From Fasciola hepatica (Eukaryota; Platyhelminthes; Trematoda; Plagiorchiida; Fasciolidae), in contig CANUEZ040000161.1 of assembly GCA_948099385.1 (NCBI GenBank), positions 2,108,001 to 2,172,000 on the forward strand: DNA of 64,000 bases. Reading direction: 5' to 3'. The notes under the pieces are model-generated. The model made no database searches. It worked only from the letters and a program-made list of their open reading frames with translations, and was not told the origin of the DNA. Below are positions 54,106-64,000 of this stretch, one piece after another; positions within the stretch are counted from its first letter, which is position 1; every line of letters begins with the position of its first letter. Both the position numbers and the translations under genes were made by a program.

Positions 54106-57100
54106 TAAGCTACAAAGAAGGGATGGCAGCCCAAGGTGAGGCTAAGGTTTCCTAAGTTCTCCGGGCTGAGAAAAAATCGATATCCAACCCGATGGTGTCC
54201 AATGTCGACGTGACTGGCTTGCCATCCCCTACAGGACGAGTCGGTTTTCAATGAACCGTACTAGGACGAATTGGACGCAGAAAAGGTGAATTCACTGGCT
54301 TGCCGAGTGTGTCGGTGGCCGGAATCGGGTGCATTCTAGCATGCTTCGGGCTCATCCGAAATATACAAATATTATTATAATATTTCGACCAAAGAAAAGG
54401 ACCATGATATGAGTCCGCGCGAAAGTTCAGTGGAGGTCAAACAAGTAGAACCATGGCCCAAAGGCCACTCTCCATGGTAGGGTATTCATTCTGGCTCCTG
54501 TGGTCCATTCTCCAAAAGGTATCCCATTCTCGTACTGATCGACTCATGCCCCATATCGCTTTCTCTAATAGTTCCAACTTACTTTCGAAGCACTTCCGTC
54601 CAGGTGCGTTCAACTTTCCATAAAAGTCAATGCAAAACTTCTAACACACCGTAGCAGAGCTTTCTCGTTGAAATTACTTATCAGTGAAATTCGGTATTCA
54701 TTCGTACAACTTGGATTTCCCCCACATCAATTCTCGTCGTTTAAGATTTGACCGCTCTCTACCAGTTTCGGCAAAAAATTCTTTCTCGGTACTTCCACTT
54801 GGTGTGCTCATTAGCTGAAACCAGTCTTCAGTTTTGGCGTCCCTCGGTACGTTACTGAAATCTGTATTCTAGCTCGCTATGTTCCACCATTTCCTGTAGA
54901 ATTTCTACATCAGTGCGGAATGGAGACTGTGCCTCTGGTCTTAGCGTCGTTATAAATCTTGTAGCTTTTATTTTTTACAAAGCTGCACCGTTTTTCGTCT
55001 TACCTGCCATAGCTCCAGCTTGGTCGTAGCCCGCTTGATAATCCACTGTCATAGATCCGCCACTGCTAGAGGCTGATTTTAGTTTTTGGAGCAAATCAAG
55101 GAAGGTTATATTACAAGGAATCTTGCTTATTTGTAGCCAGGGATAAATCCTAGTATGGGTAGACCTAGTGCAGAGGAAATGCGGAGTGAATGTTTAAATA
55201 GCAGAACGACTTAGGGGTGAAGGTGAAGATGCGGCCATGAGAAAGGGAACAAATAAAATGGTGGACCTTTGAAAATATAGAGGATGCAAATATTCAGCAA
55301 CCAGAAGAGAATGGAACCCATAAAAACCGGAATGAATGAATGAATTATTACGAGAAGTGGGAGTGTAATGTCCATGCTGATTGAAAAATTCCTCTTCTGC
55401 TCACATTCCTATAATCTATGACCAATTTTGGACCGCCTTCTCTAGCCTACTTCATGCTGACGCGGTTTTGTGGTCGACAATTATTCTACGCGTGGTGCAC
55501 CTACTTTTTCTTTTTATGATTGTGCTTTCTTACTGAGATTACTTTGAGGACAGTTGGTACCCTAGTGAGAAGCACTGGTTCGACAGTTTTGTTTTATTAC
55601 TCCTCGGTTTCACTTTCTCGCTCACGTCGACTGACCGTGGACGTTCAGCTCATTTACGCTGATTTTTGGCTGCCACGCTCAGGAAATTGTTCTTTGGGCC
55701 TGATTAAGCGTGGAGAACTTGATCTATTTGTTTGGACTTCAGGACAGGTATTTATTACTTACTCTTTTCGGCCAACTATTCCCCTTTTTACAGAATTTTG
55801 TCCTATTTTTGACTACCTTTTTTGCTGGATAGTGACTGAGGCTCACTGTCAAAAGTATGATCGCGTTTTTACTCATATTTTTACTCGCCAATAGTACCGT
55901 AGAATTTGCAGAGCAATCGTGTTCTTGATTTGGGTTCTGCATCGATTTGGGCTACGCGTTGCTTTGAGGCTCCAAGGTGATATCCAGAACGAGTGAAGCG
56001 TATTAGTGGGTGAATCGATAATTGAATCGTTGGTCAGGCTTCACTCGGACCAGGACTTGAGCGTTTTGGTCGTTACAATGAGAGCAGATTAACCTTCATG
56101 TTCGTAGATAGGAAACACCGGATTTATTCCTGCGGCGCAAACAGGAAGTGAATTATAATCAAGGACAGCAGCACCTTACTTTCGGAACTTGTCGCTGACC
56201 TCGTGAATTTTTGTTACAACTGTTCCGCTGGTCTTGTTGGCCTCGTGATGAACAAGCTGAGTTTTCCCGTGTGCGATTTGAAGGGGGAATCCATAGCTGC
56301 ATCTCACAACCGTGGTACATGGGGTATTGCCAGTGGGTGATGCGACATACGTGGCAAGTTGCAACTGAAACGTACGCCACGTCACGTCATCGGACGAGGT
56401 CTGCAGAGAGCGTCCACATTGATTTCGAAACACACGGTTTTTCTGAGCTGCATCCTTTGGCCGGCCAAGAAATCCTATACATAAGTATGCTATCCTTCTT
56501 TAGTGATCGGTTTTGGCCTGCTGGTTGGGAGACGATCGCTGCTTAGCAAATCCAACCTTCAAATCTGCTAGTTCCCCAGACATTTTCACTCTACTTCTGC
56601 GGCATGGATCCCTGGAGTAGCCGCATATTTAATGCATCGGGACAAAGGAAATACATAGCGACTTTTGATCTTCCATTGCATGCCTACTGACGGTAATTAG
56701 GACACGAATCCTGTTGCTCCTATAATGTGGCACCGCCAGAAATGAGGCATTTCCTCGTACTGAGGAAATTCCTGCACCTCCTGAATGCCCTCCATTTTGT
56801 CTCTACTCATGAAAATATATTGATTGACAGAATCTGAATATGGATGGCCACGGTTGCTTTGCTAATAATACTCAGCGTGGCATGAAGTTTACAAAAAGTG
56901 ATGTTATGATACGACTGTCTCAGTGTCCAAGGATACATAAGCATGCGCACATGTATATGCATTTATATATAGCCGGACTTGTGTACATGGAGAAGCTATA
57001 GCGTGTCGGATTTAAAAACCGTAAAAACACTCATTTGTTGTTTCTTTGAGTGATGGATTATTTTTTACCATAGAAGAAACGAATAATACCAAGAGAGAAC

Positions 57101-57600
57101 GGGGAAAACCTGAATGGCACAGCTTAGTCACGAGGGCATACACTGAGAAAATACACCGGTTCCGTGGAGTAGGTCAGGGATAATAAACACAATGATACTT
57201 TCAATGATATGCTTGCGAAACTTCACAAACTTCTTTCTAACCTTAGAGTGCACATTCACCTGTCATTTTACCCCAACGTTAGCCCAAAAGTCGCCCAACG
57301 GCAATGGGTGTTGTGCCGCTTAGGCTTAACACGAATGATAATGACTACCGAGTTTTTCTAATTAGTTGATACAGTACTACGATTGAGTGGAGGAATGAAG
57401 AGGCTGAGCGGCCTAAGAGGGGATCTGGAAAACGGTTGACAAAATAGATTGTTTGTAGGCTACCTGATCGCATTTTAGAGAATGGTTTCTTTTGGTGACA
57501 GCTTAGTAACGCTCATGGCATCAAAAGGCGCAGCACTAAGGGCAGAGTGGTCCCGGATTGAGGATGGGCACCATCAGTAGCTAGGGCATTGGGCGAGGCA
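54106..57600. other. Long unassigned stretch
   Basis: About 3.5 kb. Frames of 124 codons (55520-55894) and 111 codons (56211-56546) are open on the plus strand but not recognised. A short (GAAT)n lies near 55334. I see no terminal repeats and no RT, integrase or transposase motif. Confidence 0.4.
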
Positions 57601-58590
57601 AACAGTGCACTAAAGGCCTCGAGTACGAAAGGCGGGGATTGAGCCACACGCGCCTCCTGCCTCTTCACAACCGCCCACTGCCTCCTCAGCTGCTCTCGTA
57701 CTGGACCCTTTAAAATCTGATCCCATTACTGTTGATCTGGACATTTCCGCTTCTCCCCTCTTACTGCCACCCAGTAAAATATGCCAACTATTGCCTCGCT
57801 CTCCCACCTCATCGCCTGTTGAGTACACCCCGAACTCTAATTCGCCCTCAATTCCCTCTGGTGATAAACTCGCCGTCCAGAGGAAAGGTCTAACAGCCTT
57901 CCCGCCCTTCTCACAAACTCCCCCTTCATTCAACTATTTCCCCTTAAATCAACTCGCCTTAACTCATCGAAAAGGGTTTCGACCTTAGAAAACATTCTTG
58001 CTCCAATGCATCGGTGATCCCTACAAATTCACCATGCTCACTGCCTGTCAATACAAAAATACGGCCTCCACACGCCGTCCACTCTGCCTCACGTTGTACT
58101 CCTGACCTGACAACTATCTCTACTGCACCCGCTACTAACTGCTCCATATTTGGTGTACCACCCAACTTGAATTACCTCTCCAACAGCGTGCAGCCCAATC
58201 TACCATCCTGCATCCCTATTCCTCACACATTTTCAACCCTGCCCTCTGCTCCTCTCTTCAGCCAATACTCAATTCCGACTGGCCAGTATTTCTCGACTGC
58301 TAATAATCACCCCTGTCTGATGTCGACCCGCCAAACCCCACAGGCTCTTCCCTTTGCTCCGACATTTCCCCCTCCGTTGATGCCCAGTTTCTCTACCACT
58401 CAGCAGTCCCTCTCACTGCCATATTTACTCTAGCTTGGCTGGAAGCCACCCCATCTGAACCTTAACTAGCCTCAACATCAACATATTCCATTTCGACCCT
58501 GATCTTCGCTCCCTCCAATCGCGATTTCCAGTCTCCTTTCAACTTACGCTACCCCCTGATATGCCTATACCACCTCCCACAAATGGTATA
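57600..58590 (+). other. Probable 5' region / degenerate ORF1 of CR1-type LINE
   Basis: C/T-rich on the plus strand. Two Pro/Ser/Thr-rich frames (57791-57988 and 58014-58433) lie in different registers directly before the endonuclease of the CR1-type LINE. CR1-group ORF1 products are variable, so this is inferred from position and composition. No zinc-finger or coiled-coil motif is visible. Confidence 0.45.
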
Positions 58591-58599
58591 TCCTTAGCC

Positions 58600-61308
58600 T
58601 TATTCAGCTCGCGTTCTGTTCTTGACAAACTCCCGCATCTAAGAAACTTATCCTCACGAATAATTACGACATTATCTTAATAACGGAATCCTGGATACCT
58701 GAGAGCACTCCCAATGATCAAGTATCTTTGGTAGGGTACCGTCTTATAAGGACCTACAGACCGAGCCGGCGTGGTGGTGGGTGCCTAGCCTACGTCAAGG
58801 AAGTCTACACCACTACCCCTCTTCTACATACGGCGCTCGATTCTATTCCCGGTTCTCTCTGGTTCACTATCAACCTCCAAAGCACCGTTCTTCACATTGG
58901 CTGCGTATACCGTTCACCAAATTCCCCCAGTTCCCTGTTCCCACTTCTCATTAGGTCCTTCGAACACCTCTCTTTCCTTCCTTCTGGAACTAAGCTTATT
59001 GTGGGTGACTTTAATCTTCCTCAAATTTGTTGGCCCACCCTCTCGGCCCCTCCCAATCTTATGGACCTGATCACTAGCATTCATCAACATGTTGTCGAAC
59101 CTACCAGAAATGGGAACATACTGGATCTGGTACTTACTTATAACATGCCTTTCATCGACTTGTCCGTAACACAAAATTTCCCCCGCAGTGGCCATAAAAT
59201 GGTTATTTGCCATCTGCCCCTTAGTGGCTCACCTAATCCCGCAAACCCCTCCAACAATACATTCCTGTGCAGAAATTGAGCCAAGACGGGTGATTATTTC
59301 CTCAACCATGACCCTCAACTTGCTGCGGATATTTTCTACTCCTTTTTTTCGACCGTCTGAAAAAATTTATAATACTTCCCAGGCTGTACCTAAGAAGAGG
59401 TCGCTTGTCTCGCCACTCCATAAGAAGTATCATAAACTTCTCAACCAACTACATAATTCCAACGACTTTTCGATTTTTATTCGTCTAAACCGCCTCTCCG
59501 CACTTATTCAACGACAAGATAATACGCGACTTCGTTACCAAGAAACCAAGGCACTGAGTCATCACAACAAGTCGCAACTTCTTTCTATGTTGCATAAGTC
59601 TAGAAGCGCTGATGTTAAGGCCGACTTCCAACTTCTGATTCTGGATAATAACTCATCTATCACCTCCCTACCTTGTATAGCCGAAGCTTTCAATGCATTC
59701 TTCGCTTCAGCCATGGCTCCAGCTACTGTCGTTGCCCCTCCCCCATCTTCACAACTCAACGACTCTGTCCTTTCCACGATACCCTTCGATGCCATGAGTA
59801 TTTCTAAGCTACTATTCAATAGCAAACCCTCCCCTCGGTTATGCCCCGATGGCTCACCACCAGTTGCACTTGTCAATGGTGGACCGGATCTCCCCCTGTT
59901 GCTGCTTTACCTTTTCACTCTTTCACTTAATGGTAGCACCGTACCTGCTAACCGGAAGCCCTCGGCAATCGTTCCCATTCATAAAAAGGGACCCTTACAT
60001 GAGGTATCCAATTATCGCCCTATAAACCATACCCCCATCTTATCCAGAATAATGGGAAAAATGGGTAAAGATCACCTTGTTTACTATTTATTAGGCCTCG
60101 GTCTTAATAATCACAACCAAAATGGATTCCTCCGTTCACGGTCCTGCATGACTTGTCAGTCTGACTTTATGAATCTCGTCACCGACTCTGCTGAAATTGG
60201 GAAATCTTTTGTTGTTCTTTATCTTGACTTATCCAAGGCAATTGATCGTGTACCTCACCCCCACCTTTTAACAAAGCTGCCGTCATTTGGCACTGCCGAT
60301 CCACTTTTTTCTTGGTTCTCATTTTACTTATCGCATCGTTCACAGGTTGTCCTAATTAACGGGCACACCCCTAATCCCAAGCCTGTTACTAGCGGTGTTA
60401 TTCAGAGCAGTGTTTTAGGCCCCCTGCTATTCCTCTTATATAAAAATGATATGTTTCCGACAATTCTTAATGGCACTCCGTTTTTGTTCGCGGACGATAC
60501 AAAGATAGTCTACACTTTTTCACCTGGCAACCTCAGTAATGCTATCCCTAAAATCTCTGCTGATTTAGCCGCTCTTGATGAATGGTGCTCAACCTGGGCG
60601 ATGAAATTCTCCGCCGACCAGTGTATTTTTCTTACTCACAAATGCCAGGTTTCTCCTGGTTCTTTATGCATCGGCGGTTCACCCATCCACAGCCAGCCCT
60701 TAGTAGGAGACCTTGGCTTAATTTGTTCTTGCTCTTTCAACTTCTCGGAACATGCTGTCTTCCAAACGGCGAAGGCTAAAAATTGTCTTGGCCTTCTGTT
60801 CAGATCCTTTCAGCTTAGGGAGAGCATTCTTTACATGTACGAAGTACATGCCAAGCCCCTTCTCGAATATTGTCCCCTAATCTTGACTAGTATGAGAAAA
60901 TCCGGCAGGATTATTATCGAATGTATTCAAAGAAGATTCACAAAGCAGCTCATCGGATGGTCGTTCAACCTAAACCACAGGCAGCGATGCTTATCTCCCA
61001 AAATCGAACCACTGTGGCTTCGTCGCATCAAGCTAAATTTGGTATTTCTGAATAAGCTATTGACAAAGCAGTCCTGTTCCTCCAACCAGTTATGCTTCTC
61101 CCCGGATACTGGATATTCACCCCGTGATAGACAGCATACTATTACCACACCCTTCGCGAGGACTGTTCTAAGCTTTAAGTTCTTTCTCTTCACGTACTCC
61201 AGAATCTGGAATAAACTTCCTTTGCACATCAGATCTTCTCAGTCAAAGTATGCATTGGTAAACTCCTTTCTGTCCCAACTGTTTTGCGCTTATTCAACGT
61301 CCACATAA
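58600..61308 (+). pseudogene. CR1-type LINE ORF2: endonuclease and RT, one frameshift
   Basis: The endonuclease reads in one frame to 59279: DIILITESWIPES (catalytic Glu), RRGGGCLAYVKE, HIGCVYRSPNSP (Tyr), LIVGDFNLPQICWP (Asp, Asn), and SGHKMVICHL where the family has SDH. After a shift at a T-run near 59341-59349 the second frame runs to 61308, about 650 codons: linker KKRSLVSPLHKKYHKLL, RT with PIHKKGPLHEVSNYRPI, motif A LDLSKAIDRVPHPHLL (60222-60270), motif B SGVIQSSVLGPLLFLLYKND (GxPQGS changed to GVIQSS) and motif C FADDTKIV (60487-60510), then C-terminal KPLLEYCPLIL and FARTVLSFKFFLFTYSRIWN. Long open frame, but key residues altered, so probably inactive. Confidence 0.88.
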
Positions 61309-62040
61309 CCGAAGGTCAAGCTTACGGGAAAGACCTCGACTTTTAAGCCCTTGCTCTGCTTTCTCGCTTTACCTTACCTTCCTAAATAACTCCACCGCTT
61401 TTGAAATTTTGATTGCTTTGTTTGACCGCTTCTCCTTAGACTTCGTCATTGACATATGTGAAGCATGTCTGCATCCACCAACTGTTCTTTCATTCTAACT
61501 TATAAGATCTTGACAACTTAACTTTGAAATAAATCCTTCCAGATGCGTTTGTGTCTATAGAGACCACCGTATTACTCCCCACCGATAGTCAATATGCCTC
61601 ATCCACTCCACGATTTAGTATCTTTATCTAGTTATATCGCGACTGTGGTCCCGAAACCAACCTCAACAAGGCTACGAAAACGGCATAAGTAACCAATCCC
61701 TGGTTGGCTATATATATACATGTATATATACTCACTACTGTCCTGTAGTTGTTAACACAGGCATGGTGAGTAACTCAAAACTCCTCGATATCTCTTAGCT
61801 TAAAATGCCTCTTTTCCGATCCATGTCTAACCACATATACTTCCCTCACCACCTCTGCGATTTTCAACTGGAAAATCCAGTGTCATTTATCTCACTTAGC
61901 GTGGCTCATCAACTGAACTCAACACCCAGTTATGACGTCACCATTTCTGTCTCCACCTTATACATATATATACACTTATATGTATATACACACATACATA
62001 TATATATATATATATTATAGAGAAATCAAGGCGTACGCTG
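61309..62040. other. 3' flank of the CR1-type LINE; TA-rich tracts
   Basis: 61309 to about 61560 is probably the LINE 3' UTR (AATAAATCC near 61530). Imperfect TATATACATGTATATATA lies at 61711-61729 and a (TA)-rich tract at 61960-62017. The exact end of the LINE is not visible. Confidence 0.45.
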
Positions 62041-62098
62041 AGTTGTGAAACTTTATTGTGACGTTTCGATCCAAACTAGGACTCGTTTTCAAACGTGA
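62041..62098 (-). ncRNA. Hammerhead-like hairpin remnant (tentative)
   Basis: On the minus strand, CGTTTGAAAACGAGTCC is followed by a TAGTTT loop, GGATCGAAACGTCACAA and then AATAAAGTTTC. The CGAAAC-GTC block, with GTCC/GGAT pairing and the loop, resembles stem II plus the GAAA and cleavage-site segments of the hammerhead ribozyme carried by Penelope-like and related elements. The CUGAnGA box is imperfect (UUGAAAACGA), so catalysis is doubtful. Confidence 0.3.
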
Positions 62099-64000
62099 GT
62101 GAATGGGTGCATTTATATATATACCTTGGGCATGCTCCACTCACTTTTCTCCCCCCTTCTAACTAGGCCGTGCTATTTTACAACATAATTTGCATCCATA
62201 TACATGTAAATAATAATGATAAAATAACTATTCGTCCTTTGGTGCTAGGTACTCTCCCTCACTTAATTCCTGTCTCATGCCAGAACACAGCCGCCCCATC
62301 CTGCTTTCCTTGCGCCTTTCTCGTATAGTGGAATCTTGCCATACAGACTACCTTGCCTTAGTAACTAAGCCTCACTGCTCTGCGCATATCCTCATGGCAA
62401 GTTAAGACCCCATTTTAACCAGTATCTGTATACCTCTGATTTTTCACAACCTCGTAGAATACCAGCACTTTTGCTTGCACATGAAAAAGCCTCACCTTAA
62501 CACTGAGTGTTTTCCTTCCTTTTTACTGTTTGCCGTCCTTGGTCGCAGCTGGTGAACCAACCAGACTGCTATCTTCCTATTTTCCCATTCTTCTTCCTGG
62601 TCATACTCTCGACTATTGTTTTATCCCTGGTTCCCAAATGGACACCCTCTCCTCATCCACCACCTACTGATATCACCCAACTGCCCTAGAAAGCTACCAG
62701 TCTTCGTCTAGGGATCCCTAATAGACCGGCTTACTAGCCGAACGATAACTAATTGTTCAGATAACAAAATGTTCATTTTCTGGTTTCCATTAAAACGATA
62801 TTCACAACACACAGCTGGAACACCTTCTAGACTGCCGCACTCCTGATCTCTTTCAGATCGCATTAATTACTTGTGTATCCATCGGCCAACTCGACGTTAG
62901 TCCCGGATTACCGTAAGGACTAGAAGATTTGATCAATGGTTTAAACCTATACTCTCGCCTGTTGACGTTATATGGGGAACCTTACACGGAATTACAATCC
63001 CTCATGAAGATCTCACCTGAACGCAGAGTACGAAACCAATGACCGGAACCCAGCAGTCGCCGCTGTACACTTCGCCAAACCAGCCCCTTTTTACCTGCCA
63101 CCCTCAACATAATACCTGCCTCACCTGCAACCAAGCTCCTTATGGAACAGAATACCTGCCATCTGCAGCTAACCAGAATTTGGCTAATAATTTTTATCAC
63201 ATATACAAAAACATTTTTTTCTATACACTCTTCCCACTTCTGTCTAGCCGCACCAGAGAGACTGTCTCCACTAATCCGTTTCTTTGACGGCTTTTCTTTG
63301 AAAGTCCGTCACGCCTCCATACACCATTCATGCTCCTCAGAAGTTCACTGCAATCCTTGCGAAGCTTTTCGCCTTCATGTGAATTTTCATATAACACTGA
63401 AATCACCTGCACAAAAATTCCGTTTTATTATCACCTACGACTCACTTGCACTCATTTCACATGGTTCCCTCGCAATGAGTTACCCAGTGCTGGATCAGTG
63501 TTCTATATTTCGCTGGAATCTCTGACTGCACTTTGATAGCCCCATGCGTACTTTACTTTTAATATTGTTCTTTGGCATCTCTTCCGCCCGATTACTTGTT
63601 AGTGAACGACCAACTATTGCTTACATCAAAAATCACACCTTTGTCCAGCTATCCACACCGCCCTTACCGAATTCGAAACCGATTGGCAATTCCCGCGTCG
63701 ACCATTACCACTTTAGTTCACTCAAACAACACATGACTCTATTATAGTATTTCGGATGCTGTGTGATTCATAAATTTATAAATTGTAAATACACCTCATT
63801 GACATGTACCGCTGAGTTATAAGATCTTGCCTTGTGCAAGTGTATTGACCACGTTCAAGAAATATACAATGTTCAATATTCAATAAACTGACGAGTGATC
63901 AGCCATAATCGGGAGTTGCAATCCAGTTTTTGTCAGCTTTTCTAGTTTACTTCAGCCTAAAAGGAAGTGTGGCTTTTTCTTCAGGGCCTCATGCCTTAGC
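62099..64000. other. Unassigned
   Basis: C/T-rich on the plus strand, like the 5' region of the CR1-type LINE at 57.6 kb, but without a recognisable endonuclease. A possible polyadenylation-like AATAAA lies at about 63882. No gene supported. Confidence 0.4.

Overview
This is repeat-rich eukaryotic DNA. One host gene is recognisable, TAF6 (a TFIID subunit), read from the minus strand in at least six exons between about 26.5 kb and 2.8 kb. Almost everything else is transposable-element sequence. The repeat set consists of RTE-type and CR1-type LINEs, Penelope-like elements with GIY-YIG endonuclease, a CsRn1-like Ty3 element with very short LTRs, a tRNA-headed SINE and many (TA)n tracts. This combination is typical of parasitic flatworm genomes, and a digenean fluke is the most likely source. 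That is inference from element families; no species can be named from the sequence alone.

Layout of 1-27 kb: TAF6 exons lie at 26523-26149 (start codon and histone fold), 22269-22011, 15159-14765, 7553-7386, 6717-6488 and 3315-2808. Splice phases agree at every junction I could define. The C-terminal exon or exons are not seen and probably lie before base 1. The introns hold a nested fold-back element (4182-5900), an almost perfect head-to-head inverted pair of Penelope-like copies (about 8790-11610), several SINE copies, two successive decayed RTE pol remnants on the plus strand (16.3-20.06 kb), a CR1/jockey-like remnant on the minus strand (20.6-21.95 kb) and an antisense RTE interrupted by a SINE (23.35-25.9 kb).

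Layout of 27-48 kb: there is a second head-to-head pair of Penelope tails with a 156-bp (TA)n (27.48-28.08 kb). RTE fragments follow in both orientations. A Ty3/CsRn1-like element with two 173-bp LTRs (32027-36007) sits inside an antisense RTE that also carries a SINE. A complete RTE at 37839-41679 is bounded by an 11-bp target-site duplication and ends in a (GAT)n tail. It has all catalytic residues but three nonsense codons. Its first 146 bases fold into an HDV-like double pseudoknot, which is the most interesting signal in the window. On both sides of this RTE (36948-37748 and 43188-43987) are two nearly identical 800-bp chimeras of RTE 5' sequence joined to an unrelated tail. A second Ty3-type pol (45.5-48.15 kb) begins at a (TA)n tract and is split by about 660 bp of foreign DNA.

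Layout of 48-64 kb: this part contains a decayed CR1-type LINE on the minus strand (about 49.95-51.8 kb), a Ty3 RNase H remnant (53.86-54.1 kb) and a largely preserved CR1-type LINE on the plus strand (about 57.6-61.3 kb) with one frameshift. Long stretches remain without recognisable features.

The genes do not form a pathway. The picture is one conserved transcription-factor gene with kilobase introns used as landing sites for several generations of nested retroelements. Apart from TAF6, every coding stretch recognised belongs to an element, and most are broken by stops or frameshifts.
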